Positions 17,284-25,534 of a stretch of 64,000 bases of DNA are shown piece after piece. Numbering within the stretch: position 1 is the first letter of the stretch; each line of letters opens with the position of its first letter. The notes under the pieces were generated by a model. That model was not told the DNA's origin, made no database searches, and saw only the letters and a program-made list of their open reading frames with translations. The DNA is from Streptomyces sp. D2-8 (GTDB taxonomy: Bacteria; Actinomycetota; Actinomycetes; Streptomycetales; Streptomycetaceae), in the NCBI RefSeq assembly GCF_023184515.1, contig NZ_JAAHBP010000005.1:284039-348038 (forward strand), in the 5' to 3' direction. The position numbers and the translations under genes were made by a program.

Positions 17284-17345
17284 AACGTCGAAGGGCCCCA
17301 CCGCAAGCGGTGGGGCCCTTCGACTTCGTGCCCGGTGAGGCACTG
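17284..17345. repeat. Left copy of the 62-bp direct repeat flanking the island
   Basis: This sequence matches 25886-25947 at 61 of 62 positions (one mismatch at repeat position 42). It contains a strong hairpin (GAAGGGCCCCACCGC stem, loop AA) identical to the terminator-like hairpin beside tRNA-Ser. The two copies are 8602 bp apart in direct orientation, as expected for attachment sites of an integrated element or for a duplicated tRNA-flank sequence. Confidence 0.85.
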
Positions 17346-17505
17346 ACCTGCGGTGGATCGGATGGTTCGGTGACGTCCGGACGCTGCTGAACGTGGGTGA
17401 ACGAGACCAGAACCGAGACCACGAGGTGACGGGTGGGTGGCTCACGTCGTTCGGTGGGTGCTGCACTCACGCCGGATTCCTACTTGTTTGATAATGTCGA
17501 TCGCT

Positions 17506-17790
17506 ATGAGCGAGATTCCTTACAACGTCGGCGAGGGGCCAGCCACCAGGGTCAGCCTCTCCCTCCCCGAGGGGACGGCGGAGGCGATCCGCCGACGGGT
17601 CGGCAAGCGTGAGTTCTCCGCGTTCATCACCGAAGCGGTGGAGCGCGAGCTGCGAGGTCAGATCCTGGATGAGTACCTGGCCGACTATGAACGCCGTCAG
17701 GGGCCGATCTCCGAGCACGAGCAGGAGCGGGCACGCCGGGTCTTCGACGAGGTGTTCGCCGAGGAGGGGCAGTGGCCCGCCGCAAGCTGA
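17506..17790 (+). CDS. Ribbon-helix-helix-like antitoxin of a VapBC pair
   Basis: 94 residues from ATG 17506; an in-frame ATG at 17494 is an alternative. The N-terminal third (TRVSLSLPEGTAEAIRRRVGKREFSAFITEAVERELR) has the strand-helix-helix pattern of RHH DNA-binding domains. The acidic C-terminal part (DEYLADYERRQGPISEHEQERARRVFDEVFAEE) is the usual toxin-binding tail. The stop lies inside the toxin gene (19-bp overlap), the classic antitoxin-toxin order. It should bind and neutralise the PIN toxin and repress its own promoter; a TTGATAAT-like box just upstream may be part of that promoter. Confidence 0.82.
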   Translation: MSEIPYNVGEGPATRVSLSLPEGTAEAIRRRVGKREFSAFITEAVERELRGQILDEYLADYERRQGPISEHEQERARRVFDEVFAEEGQWPAAS

Positions 17791-18188
17791 GTCACGAAGG
17801 CACCCTCGTTCTCGACTGCGAGGGCCTGTCGAGGTTCGTCAGTGATCACGAGCCCGTCGTCGCCCTCGTCGCCGAAGCCCGCAAGCGGGGCATGGAGGTG
17901 GTCATCAGCGCACTGACCATCATCGAAGCGGTGCATCGCCGGACCGACAAGGCGCGGCTCGCCTGGGTCCTGTCCGGCGTGCGGATCGTGCACATCGGCG
18001 ACGAGGAGGCAAAGGCCGCCTCAGCCATGCTGATCAATGCTGGGCTTCATGGTCACAAATACGCCATCGACGCCGCCGTGGCCGAGATGGCGCTGCGGCA
18101 GCGCCGCCCGGTGGTCATGCTCACCTCGGACATCGACGACATGACGAAGCTCTGCGGCGACCGAGTGCGCCTCGTTGCCGTGCAGTAG
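17772..18188 (+). CDS. PIN-domain ribonuclease toxin (VapC-like)
   Basis: 138 residues from GTG 17772. The four acidic residues of a PIN active site are visible: Asp in LVLDCEGLS (about 15), Glu in SALTIIEAVH (about 53), Asp in KYAIDAAVAEMA (about 100) and Asp in VMLTSDIDDMTKL (about 117-119). PIN toxins cut tRNA or mRNA when released from their antitoxin. The target here is unknown. The pair lies just inside the left boundary repeat, a common position for stability modules of integrated elements. Confidence 0.85.
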   Translation: MARRKLSHEGTLVLDCEGLSRFVSDHEPVVALVAEARKRGMEVVISALTIIEAVHRRTDKARLAWVLSGVRIVHIGDEEAKAASAMLINAGLHGHKYAIDAAVAEMALRQRRPVVMLTSDIDDMTKLCGDRVRLVAVQ

Positions 18189-18909
18189 ATGCCCAAGACC
18201 CGAACGCCGGGGACGGAAGGTCGGCCGTACGTTCTTGTCCGGGCGCGGTGGGGCCGGTGGACCAGTCGGTAGCACCCAGGGCCGTGAACGGCTGCGTGGC
18301 CGGGACGCCTCGTCTTTCATGGTGCCGTGAGGTGCAGCAGCCGCGTGTTGGCTGCGTCCGGCGTGAAACGGTCAGGGGCGAATTCCGCGGCGGACCGAAG
18401 TCCGAGCCACTCCAGCATGGCGTGGTGTTCCCCATGCGCCGGACGGCATTTGGGCCATGGCGCTGAGGTTCTACGGCCGCATCGCTGAGGAGCTGTACAA
18501 GGCCCGCCGAGAAGGCAGCATCCCGCTCACCATCGTCTTCGACGACGGCATCACCGAGATCGGCACCGCTCCACAGGATGGCGAGGACACCCCCCAGCAC
18601 TCCACAGGATGGCGAGGACACCCCCCAGCACTCCACAGGAGCAGCCGCAGGATCGGCAGAGACGGCCACAGCACCAGGGCGCCACGCCATGGGGGAGTGC
18701 GGACTCTGATGTCATTCCCCGGAAGTTGGTTCCATCTCCACGACATGGTGAACGGCACTCTTGTCGATGGCCTGACAGGTTGCTTTGCAAGATCGATGTC
18801 AGGTGCGAATAAGGAACACACGCCGCGCCTGGGGATCTAAAGGCGCGGCGCGTTTCCGGTTTCCTGTGACCTGGAAACCGTTCTCGGTATCTCACGGGGA
18901 GACAATCGA
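18189..18909. other. Accessory region with no confident gene
   Basis: 721 bp. A frame from ATG 18457 encodes a coding-like start (MALRFYGRIAEELYKARREG, then IPLTIVFDDGITEIGTAPQ) that breaks up at the 31-bp tandem repeat, so it looks like a decayed or truncated small gene of unrecognised family. Composition is less GC-biased than in the core genes. A promoter for the secreted-protein gene probably lies in the last 100 bp. Confidence 0.4.
18569..18640. repeat. 31-bp tandem repeat, 2.3 copies
   Basis: Two exact 31-base units (18569-18599, 18600-18630) and ten bases of a third. Because 31 is not a multiple of three, the duplication shifts the reading frame of the coding-like stretch that starts at 18457. 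Confidence 0.85.
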
Positions 18910-19407
18910 ATGAACAAGGGCATACGAATGCGCCTGATGTCCGGGGCTGCCGCCGCTTTCGCGGCCGGGGCCCTCGTGCTGACGGCGTCGCCGGCTCACG
19001 CCACCTCGGCCTCCACTTCTGTAGGCATCCCGGGCGGCAACAAGATCTCGATCAACGCCTGGCACTGTGGCTTCTACGTGACCGCCTGTGACTGGAAGGC
19101 GTCCACGAAGATGTCGGGCACGAACCCGCGCAAGGCCAAGTGGATCCAGAACCGCGCGGAACTGGCGGCCCACGGCGTGAGCGTCTCCATCACGATTTCC
19201 AAGAACCCCGAGGCCACGCTCACGATGAAGAGCCGGTCCCTGGGGGAGGTGCGCTGGAAGAACACCAATGCCAACATCTCCGACACCTACGGCCAGATGC
19301 GCCCGGGCGGTGCCACCACCTACGTGTCGACCAAGAGCTGTGGCTCGGCCAAGGTGACCAACTCGATCAACGTCAGCGAGAAGTGCGCCTACGCGGGCGC
19401 CGCCTGA
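18910..19407 (+). CDS. Small secreted protein with four cysteines, unknown family
   Basis: 165 residues with a clear Sec signal peptide (MNKGIRMRLMSGAAAAF, then ALVLTASPAHA, cleavage after residue 31). The mature part, about 134 residues, is rich in Ser, Thr, Lys and Asn. It has four Cys, two close together (AWHCGFYVTACDWK) and two near the end (STKSCGS, SEKCAYAG), so two disulfides are likely. A GGGGAG site precedes ATG 18910 and a strong terminator follows, so it has its own transcript. Next to it is a lipoprotein-ABC-lipoprotein operon. By position it could be a secreted effector, bacteriocin-like or surface protein, but no sequence motif proves this. Confidence 0.72.
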   Translation: MNKGIRMRLMSGAAAAFAAGALVLTASPAHATSASTSVGIPGGNKISINAWHCGFYVTACDWKASTKMSGTNPRKAKWIQNRAELAAHGVSVSITISKNPEATLTMKSRSLGEVRWKNTNANISDTYGQMRPGGATTYVSTKSCGSAKVTNSINVSEKCAYAGAA

Positions 19408-19450
19408 TGTGCATTCGCCCAGGCGGATGCAGCGCGTGAACTGAGTAAAG

Positions 19451-19487
19451 GTGTCACACCGTCAGGGCCCGGCGGTGTGACACTTTT
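19451..19487 (+). terminator. Intrinsic terminator after the small secreted protein gene
   Basis: A perfect 11-bp stem (GTGTCACACCG with CGGTGTGACAC), an 11-base loop and a TTTT run. Confidence 0.9.
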
Positions 19488-19520
19488 CGTGAGCTGAAGA
19501 ACAACGCACGGGGGCGTTCG

Positions 19521-21215
19521 GTGAAATTCGGTGCGGCGACGCGCGGCAGAAAGCTGGCGTCCCAGTTCGTCTGGGCAGCCATGTGTGCTGCCCTCTTGAC
19601 GTCGTGCATATCCACGTCCGAAGAGTCCGGGGGGCGTGACTCCGCCGCTGCTCGGCAATTCGACCTTCTGGTCAGTAATCAGAACGGCTACTATTACCAC
19701 CCCTTTCTGCGGCAGCAGCCAGCAGGTCCCCAGGCGCATTCCTTCGCGTTGCGGACGCTTTACGAATTGGGCCGGGCCCCGAAGACCAGTATGGCCTCGG
19801 CCCAGGTCAGGTCGTTTCGCAGGGGAGCGCTGGAGACCTCCTCGCTCTGGGGCCGTAACTGGCTGATCCCGCTGTGGCGGGCCGGTGCCGACGAAGCGCT
19901 GGGCACCGGCGACGCGGCGGACGTGAGCAAGGCCCGGAACAAAGGCGGCTGGTACGTCGACTCCGCCCTCGGCGACGACGGTGACGCGGCGCGCCTCGGC
20001 GCCACCTGGGCCGCCGTCGAAGTACTCGACGCACTCGGACGCCTGGACGACCTCCCGGCGGCTGACCGAGCCGCCACCGTGGCCTGGCTGCGATCGCTGG
20101 CCGACAAGCCCCGCGCGCTCGATCAGAGCAGCGCCCTGGCCCGCTCGCTCCAGATGCTGAAGGAGCCCGTTCCCGCCACCCTCACCCGGATCGCGGCACC
20201 GCGCACGGACGATTTCGCGGACCTCACGCCCGACGACAGGGCGACCTGGCTCGCCGACACCTACAGTTATGTGCTGATCCAGGAGGCGGCGGGGAAGCAG
20301 CCTGCCGTCAACCGCGAGGTTTGGGAACCGGTACTCCGGGACGGCGCGGCGACGCTCCCCTATGAGCAGCTCTACGAGCTGGTCCACGTGCTGAAGGCGG
20401 CCGGTTCGCCGAAGTCCGTGTTCGCGCCGGTGCTGAAGCGACTGGATGGCGAACGGCTCGATGACGGGACGGTCCGCGACCCCGACGCCTACATCGGCAA
20501 CCCGGACGCCTCCCTCTTCGTGCAACGGCTGCGGACGCTGGCGGGCTGGTCACGCAAGGACCCCGGGCTGCTGGCGGCCCTGGGGCGCGAGGAGAAGTCC
20601 GGCGACGTCAGCCAGGAGGGCGCCGAGCGGCTGAACCGAGCCGCCCTCCGCAAGGTCACTGCAGGGGGCGACACGAGCGAACAGGCGAAGCAGCTGTGCG
20701 CCAACCCGCAGGTGCTGCCCACCACCGTGACCGAGCACAACGCCACCCAGTGGCAACGCACCACCCTCAACTGCGCCGACGCCGACGTCCCGACCAGCAC
20801 CCCGACCATCGATACCTGGACCCTGGACACCCCGGACCGGGTGGTCGCGGCAGCCACGGTCACCGTGGGGCTCGCCGACAGTGGCCACCCCGACCGCGTC
20901 CCGTCCTGGATTACCGCTGACGCCCTGAGGCCGTGGGCCCGGAACCCGGACCGGTTCACCTCCGTCTACGACTACACGCTGGTCGTACGGGCCTATGCGC
21001 TGCTCGATGGCGCACTGGACGCGGCGCTGCGAGAAGCCCTCGGGCGCGGCGTCACGCCGTACAAGGGGTGCCCCAGGCTGCCCGACCTGTACCAGGTCGG
21101 CGGCGGCGAAGACGCCTGCGACCTGAAGACCACCTGGGGCGTGTGGACGCTGGATCGGCAACTGCACGGCGCCATGGGATGGTTGCCCCCCGGGACCCCG
21201 AAAGACAGAAAGTGA
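19521..21215 (+). CDS. Lipoprotein with helical (alpha-toroid-like) repeats, first gene of an ABC operon
   Basis: 564 residues from GTG 19521. A signal with a lipobox (LLTSC, lipidated Cys about residue 29) anchors it outside the membrane. The body is helical. GGWYVDSALGDDGDAARLGATWAAVEVLDALG and the C-terminal CDLKTTWGVWTLDRQLHG resemble repeats of alpha/alpha-toroid proteins such as prenyltransferases or squalene cyclases, but no catalytic motif is seen. Four Cys lie near the C-terminal half. The stop overlaps the ABC ATPase start (GTGA), so this lipoprotein belongs to the transporter. Function unrecognised; the toroid idea is inference. Confidence 0.68.
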   Translation: MKFGAATRGRKLASQFVWAAMCAALLTSCISTSEESGGRDSAAARQFDLLVSNQNGYYYHPFLRQQPAGPQAHSFALRTLYELGRAPKTSMASAQVRSFRRGALETSSLWGRNWLIPLWRAGADEALGTGDAADVSKARNKGGWYVDSALGDDGDAARLGATWAAVEVLDALGRLDDLPAADRAATVAWLRSLADKPRALDQSSALARSLQMLKEPVPATLTRIAAPRTDDFADLTPDDRATWLADTYSYVLIQEAAGKQPAVNREVWEPVLRDGAATLPYEQLYELVHVLKAAGSPKSVFAPVLKRLDGERLDDGTVRDPDAYIGNPDASLFVQRLRTLAGWSRKDPGLLAALGREEKSGDVSQEGAERLNRAALRKVTAGGDTSEQAKQLCANPQVLPTTVTEHNATQWQRTTLNCADADVPTSTPTIDTWTLDTPDRVVAAATVTVGLADSGHPDRVPSWITADALRPWARNPDRFTSVYDYTLVVRAYALLDGALDAALREALGRGVTPYKGCPRLPDLYQVGGGEDACDLKTTWGVWTLDRQLHGAMGWLPPGTPKDRK

Positions 21216-21967
21216 GCGAGAGTTCGGTGAGCGCATTGCTGCGCGCCGAGGGTGTGGGCAAGTCCTACACCCTGCGGGGAAGGAGAGTCGACGTCCTTCG
21301 CGGCGTCGACCTCGCCGTGAGAGGAGGCGAGGTCACCGCGCTGGTCGGCCACTCGGGCTCCGGGAAGACCACGCTCCTGCACATCCTCGGGCTGCTGACC
21401 CCACCGGACAGCGGCCGGGTGTTCGTCGAGGGCACTGGCAGCACGGGGCCCGTCGACACGTCGGAACTGTCGGACGGGGCGCTGGCGGATCTGCGCCGCA
21501 GCAGCCTCGGGTTCGTGTTCCAGTCGTACAACCTCCTGCCACAGCACTCGGCGCTGCGCAACGTCGTCCTGCCGTTCCTCGGCCGCCGTGGAGAGGGCGA
21601 GGCACGCGCCCGCGCGCTGCTGGGACGGGTCGGTCTCGCGGAGCGCGCCGACCATCTGCCCAGTGAACTGTCGGGCGGCGAGCAGCAGCGGGTGGCACTG
21701 GCGCGAGCGTTGGTCAACGACCCTCCCGTGGTGCTGGCCGACGAGCCGACCGGGAACCTCGACACGGAGAGCGAGGAAGTACTTCTCGGACTCTTCCGGG
21801 AGCTGGCGGACGAGGGCCGAGCGGTGCTCCTCGTGACGCACAACCCGGCGGTGTCGGATGCGGCGGACGTGGTGCACCGCCTGGACAAGGGCGCGTTCAC
21901 GTCCCCGGCCGAGGGTGTGCCGGCGGAGAACGCAGCCGAGCGGGTGGAGACGGAGAGCGCGGAATGA
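21212..21967 (+). CDS. ABC transporter ATP-binding protein, LolD/MacB type
   Basis: 251 residues from GTG 21212 (GTG 21227 is an in-frame alternative). Walker A GHSGSGKTT, Q-loop FVFQSYNLLP, signature LSGGEQQRVALARAL, Walker B VVLADEPTGNLD and H-loop VTHNP are all intact, so it should hydrolyse ATP. The NLLPQHSALRNVVLPF segment is typical of the MacB/LolD subfamily, which powers extrusion or lipoprotein handling rather than classical import. It is coupled at both ends by 4-bp overlaps. Confidence 0.9.
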   Translation: MSESSVSALLRAEGVGKSYTLRGRRVDVLRGVDLAVRGGEVTALVGHSGSGKTTLLHILGLLTPPDSGRVFVEGTGSTGPVDTSELSDGALADLRRSSLGFVFQSYNLLPQHSALRNVVLPFLGRRGEGEARARALLGRVGLAERADHLPSELSGGEQQRVALARALVNDPPVVLADEPTGNLDTESEEVLLGLFRELADEGRAVLLVTHNPAVSDAADVVHRLDKGAFTSPAEGVPAENAAERVETESAE

Positions 21968-23181
21968 ACATCTTCAGTCTGGCGCTGGCCAACGTCCGCA
22001 CCCTGCGCCGTCGGTTGTTCGGCCTGGTGGCGCTGGTCTCGGTCGCCGCCGCGGTCTGTCTCGGCGCGCTGGGCATCGCCGACCGGGCGCAGGGCGCCAC
22101 CGACGCGGATGTCAAGGAGAGCAGCGCCAACCGCAGCGTCACCGTCGACAAGCCCGACGGTCGCCCCGACACCCCGCAGCTGACGGACCGTACCGCCGCC
22201 CGGCTCGCGAAACTGCCGCACGTCGAGTCGGTGCAGCACCGGGCGCAGGTCTCGTTCGGCGTGCTGACCAAGGCGGGCGACACTGTCCTGCTGTACGCGA
22301 CGGCCCACCGGCCGGCGCTGACCCCGCCGGTCACCAAATCGGTGCGGAAGGACCTCTTCCCACTGCGCCCCGGCGAGATCGTGGCCCCGGCCGCCTCTCA
22401 GGGTGTGGACCTGAGCAAGCTGGTGGGCCAGGAGATCGACATTGAGACCACCCGCTACGTACGGCAGGGCGAGGGCACCGGAGTCAGCAGCCACGCTCGC
22501 CTCGTCGGCGTGTACGACCCGACCTGGCAGCTGGACAACCCGGACGCCGCGTACGCCGCCGACGCCACCGTGATCAAGTGGGCGGCGCAGCGGTCCGGGG
22601 AACCGGAGGACAGCTACCTCTCCACCATCGGCTACGACCAGCTGACCGTGGTCGCGAAGACGGCCGCGGACGTGCCAGACGTGACGAAGTCGGTGCAGCA
22701 GCTGGGCTATCCGGCGGTCACCCTCCAGCAGCAGCTCAACGCGCTGCCCGCCGTGCTGGAGATGATCAAGGTGGTCGGCCAGGTGCTGCTCGGGGTACTC
22801 GGCGTGCTCGCGTTCGTCGGCGCGGTCACCGTGACCGGCGCGCTGTCGAGGCAACGTGCCCAGGAGATCGGCATCCTCAAGGCGGTCGGTTTCCGCACCA
22901 GGTCGGTTCTGACGATGCTGGTCACGGAGATGGCGCTGGTCGGTGCCGTGGCCGCGTTGATCGGCACCGTGCTCGGCGCGGTACTCGGCAGCGGTGCTGC
23001 CGCCCTGCTGCGGGGCAGCGCGGACCTGGCGCCGTATGTCAAGGGCTGGGTGCTGCTGCCGCCGGCGGGCACCCTGCTTCTGCTTCTCGGCCTGACGGTG
23101 CTGGTGGTGGCGATGGGTTCGCTGGTCCCGGCGCGCAGAGCGGCGAGGATGTCCCCCACAGATGCGATGAAGGACTGGTAA
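21964..23181 (+). CDS. FtsX/MacB-type ABC permease
   Basis: 405 residues. Helix 1 is at the N-terminus (about 15-38, RLFGLVALVSVAAAVCLGALG), followed by a large extracytoplasmic domain (about 40-260) and three C-terminal helices (about 272-300, 318-345, 365-395). QEIGILKAVGFRTRSVLTMLV is the coupling region of FtsX-like permeases. The family performs mechanotransmission: extrusion of peptides, antibiotics or lipoproteins, or control of cell-wall enzymes. The first gene product (lipoprotein) and the last one are probable extracellular partners. Confidence 0.88.
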   Translation: MNIFSLALANVRTLRRRLFGLVALVSVAAAVCLGALGIADRAQGATDADVKESSANRSVTVDKPDGRPDTPQLTDRTAARLAKLPHVESVQHRAQVSFGVLTKAGDTVLLYATAHRPALTPPVTKSVRKDLFPLRPGEIVAPAASQGVDLSKLVGQEIDIETTRYVRQGEGTGVSSHARLVGVYDPTWQLDNPDAAYAADATVIKWAAQRSGEPEDSYLSTIGYDQLTVVAKTAADVPDVTKSVQQLGYPAVTLQQQLNALPAVLEMIKVVGQVLLGVLGVLAFVGAVTVTGALSRQRAQEIGILKAVGFRTRSVLTMLVTEMALVGAVAALIGTVLGAVLGSGAAALLRGSADLAPYVKGWVLLPPAGTLLLLLGLTVLVVAMGSLVPARRAARMSPTDAMKDW

Positions 23182-23186
23182 CCCCC

Positions 23187-24287
23187 ATGCCATACCCCAA
23201 GACGAGCAAGCACTTCGAGCACCGCACATGGCTGGCCAGTCCGGCACGCACCACCCTCCTCCTGACGGCGATCAGCTCTGCCTTCGCGCTGATGACAGCC
23301 TGTTCCGGTCCGGGCGGAGTGGATCTGGGCAACGACTGGAAGGGCTCCAGCACCTTCGCGCTCGCCAAGGTCAACGGCTTGGTGACGGTCGTCGGGATCA
23401 ACCCGGACAAGAGTCGGGCGGAAAGCCTGGCTGTCGTGCCCCAGCAGGCTGACGACGATGATGCGATAAGCCCGCACATCGTCGAACTCGCCGACGGACG
23501 ATGGCTGTTGAGCGTCCCCCGCACGGGTGGCAAGCCGGACCGGCGGTACGAGATCAACCGCAAGGACCACACCCTGGACGGCATGACGGGCGACGAGCGG
23601 CTCCGCCGGATCCTGCCCGGGAAGACCCTGGTCGCCGAGGTGGCCGGGCTGACCGACACCAAGTCGGCGAGCGGGACCGCCGCGTCCAGCGTGCTGGTGA
23701 AGGACCCGGCCCAGTGGACCACCAAGCGCGAACTGAAGGTCCCCGGCACCATCGACTTCGCAGCCTCCGACCCGACCTCGGACACCGTCTGCCTGGGCAG
23801 CTCGGAGGATGGAGGCTCCGGCGACGGCACCAGCATCTCTGTTGCAAACCTGACCGACGGCAAGGTCACGCCCGTAGCAGTGCCGAGTGACCTGGATGTC
23901 AAGGACCTCGCGTGCCCCTCCGGTCACCCGATCATCGTCGGCTCCCCGGCCTCGGTGAAGTCCGGCGACCTCAAGGTCTCCCTCAAGCGCACCGCCGCCG
24001 AGACGGTGGTCATGGTGGACGGCGGCCGGGTCGATGCCGTGGCGGCGACGGACTCCTCCATCGTGGTCGCGGCGGCCACGGGCAACGACACCGAACTGGT
24101 CGAGGTCGATGCCACCAACGGCAAGGAACTGCATCGCGCCCGAGTCAAAGATCTCGCTGCATCCCTGAACATCACCCCTACCTCGACCGACTGGCTCGTC
24201 TACGCCGAGAACACAGTGACCCGGGTAAACCTCACCACCGGCGAGACCAAGCAGTTCGACCTGCCGGGAACCCTGCTGGACTCCTGA
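23187..24287 (+). CDS. Lipoprotein with predicted beta-propeller-like repeats, last gene of the ABC operon
   Basis: 366 residues from ATG 23187, 5 bp after the permease stop. Signal peptide with a lipobox-like LMTAC (Cys about 39). The rest alternates short strands (ALAKVNGLVTVVGIN, HIVELADGRWLLSVP, DAVAATDSSIVVAAATGNDTELVEVDATNGKELHRA, WLVYAENTVTRVNLTTGETKQF). This is the rhythm of a seven-bladed propeller such as those binding peptides or wall polymers. No catalytic motif is seen. It is probably part of the extracytoplasmic face of the transporter. The family is not recognised. Confidence 0.7.
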   Translation: MPYPKTSKHFEHRTWLASPARTTLLLTAISSAFALMTACSGPGGVDLGNDWKGSSTFALAKVNGLVTVVGINPDKSRAESLAVVPQQADDDDAISPHIVELADGRWLLSVPRTGGKPDRRYEINRKDHTLDGMTGDERLRRILPGKTLVAEVAGLTDTKSASGTAASSVLVKDPAQWTTKRELKVPGTIDFAASDPTSDTVCLGSSEDGGSGDGTSISVANLTDGKVTPVAVPSDLDVKDLACPSGHPIIVGSPASVKSGDLKVSLKRTAAETVVMVDGGRVDAVAATDSSIVVAAATGNDTELVEVDATNGKELHRARVKDLAASLNITPTSTDWLVYAENTVTRVNLTTGETKQFDLPGTLLDS

Positions 24288-24310
24288 CGCCGGTCGTGAT
24301 CACGGACTGA

Positions 24311-24822
24311 TCACTCACGCTGAAGGTGTGCCCCAGCGGGCACACCCAGGGCACAGCACAACGGAAAACACGAGCCTTTGTAGCCATGCTCGGCGGCAGC
24401 CTCTTGGAGACCTGCGTGCTCGTCACCGGTGAAGCGCAGCGGGCCGACGCGGACGGTGCGCTTGCTGCCGGTGAAGCGGCGGATCGTGGGCTGTGTGCTC
24501 TTCACGGCGGGCTCGCCGACGGCAGTCTCGGCGGCACGATCAGGGCGCAGGGTCTCGCGCTGGACGGTGTGGAGCGTGTCCGGGGCGGTACGCCCCCGCC
24601 TCCGGCCTCCCGGTCCGGCGCCCCCTGGCGCTGGGCCGTCTCCGCCACCCCTGGGGCGGAGACCCCCCGAATCCGGCCTTGAGTCGGGCTCGGGGTACTA
24701 CTGGCTCGGCCAGGAGCCCCTTTACCAAATGCCCGGCGCCAAAGGGCCTTCAGGTCAACGGACTTCGATGGCTGATCCGGACCTTCGGTTTTGTTGTCGT
24801 CGAGGTGCGACCTCTTCCTCAC
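24311..24822 (-). pseudogene. Decayed MobC-like mobilisation gene
   Basis: A GTG at 24822 with an AGGAGA site opens a frame (VRKRSHLDDNKTEGPDQPSK) that loses coding character in a Gly/Pro-rich stretch. Coding resumes in another frame near 24590: RTAPDTLHTVQRETLRPDRA, then RRFTGSKRTVRVGPLRFTGD, EHAGLQEAAAEHGYKG and a stop at 24311. The block RF-x2-DEHA-x-LQEAAA-x2-GYKG resembles the ribbon-helix-helix core of actinobacterial MobC relaxosome proteins. The frame break and the odd Cys-rich ending suggest a pseudogene. The assignment rests on this motif only. Confidence 0.42.
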
Positions 24823-24949
24823 TGCGTTGTCTCCTGTCGGGGCGCGCGGGGCTGTGGGCACCCCTGCGCTGTCCGGGGCGTACGGGTGGGATGGTCCGGG
24901 CGCCCAGCGGTTTGGCGGTGCTGCGGTTCTTGGATAGGGGGCTGCTGGT

Positions 24950-24981
24950 GGCGCGGCTGCCGGGGTGTCGGCAGCCGCGCC
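24950..24981 (-). terminator. 13-bp hairpin between two mobile-element remnants
   Basis: A perfect 13-bp GC-rich stem (24950-24962 with 24969-24981) and a 6-base loop, located after the stop of the 25022-25534 frame when read on the minus strand. Confidence 0.65.
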
Positions 24982-25021
24982 GGCCTACCGGATCGGGTGG
25001 GCTATGGGTGTCCGGATGGGT

Positions 25022-25534
25022 TCAGGTTCGGTCGGCGAGGGGGCGCTGGTCGGGGTGCTCGCGGGCCTGGGCGGCGCGGCGGACCAGGGTGATGGCCTCG
25101 GTCAGGCGGATCGTTCCGGCGCCGAGCCCGGATTCGGCCAGGGCCTTGCGGGCGCTGTCGCGAGTGATTGCGTCCGGGTCAGGGTGGGCTGCGGCGACCA
25201 TCTCGGCCAACCGCTCCAGGGACGCCATGGGTGGGCGTCCGCCCTGGCTCTGGGTGCGTGGTCCGGAACTCTCGTCCTGCCCCTGGCCTGCACCGTCGGG
25301 CTCGTCCTCGGACTTGCTGTGCGGGGAGCCGGTCGGCGTCACGGTTCCCGTGCCGCTGTCCGGATCGACGCTTCCGGACTCCAGGGCGCCCGGAGCGGTT
25401 GCTTCGCCGGGCTGCGGGACCCCGGCCTGCTGGGGCTGAGGCAGGTCGTGCCGCTCAAGCCGCTTCCGCTGCTGGTACGGATCCGTTGGCAGGGTTCCGT
25501 CGGTCTGCTGCTGCCGGGCCGTCGCGGACGGCAT
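25022..25534 (-). pseudogene. Fragment resembling the C-terminal half of a plasmid-spread (DUF2637-like) protein
   Basis: The minus-strand frame encodes about 170 residues. A Gln/Pro/Ser-rich linker is followed by a helical C-terminus (SLERLAEMVAAAHPDPD, AITRDSARKALAESGLGAGTIRLTEAITLV). This resembles the small DNA-recognition domain at the end of Streptomyces DUF2637/Spd proteins found in integrative plasmids. The membrane-spanning N-terminal half is missing: the frame abuts the amphi-Trp gene on the other strand at 25533. Together with the MobC-like remnant this suggests the right arm of a decayed integrative element. Moderate to low certainty. Confidence 0.4.

Noticed and set aside
18910..19407. 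Lactococcin-972-like bacteriocin
   Set aside because: The size, signal and neighbouring ABC genes fit loosely, but the tryptophan/tyrosine-rich motifs of that family are not seen, so only an unknown secreted protein is called.
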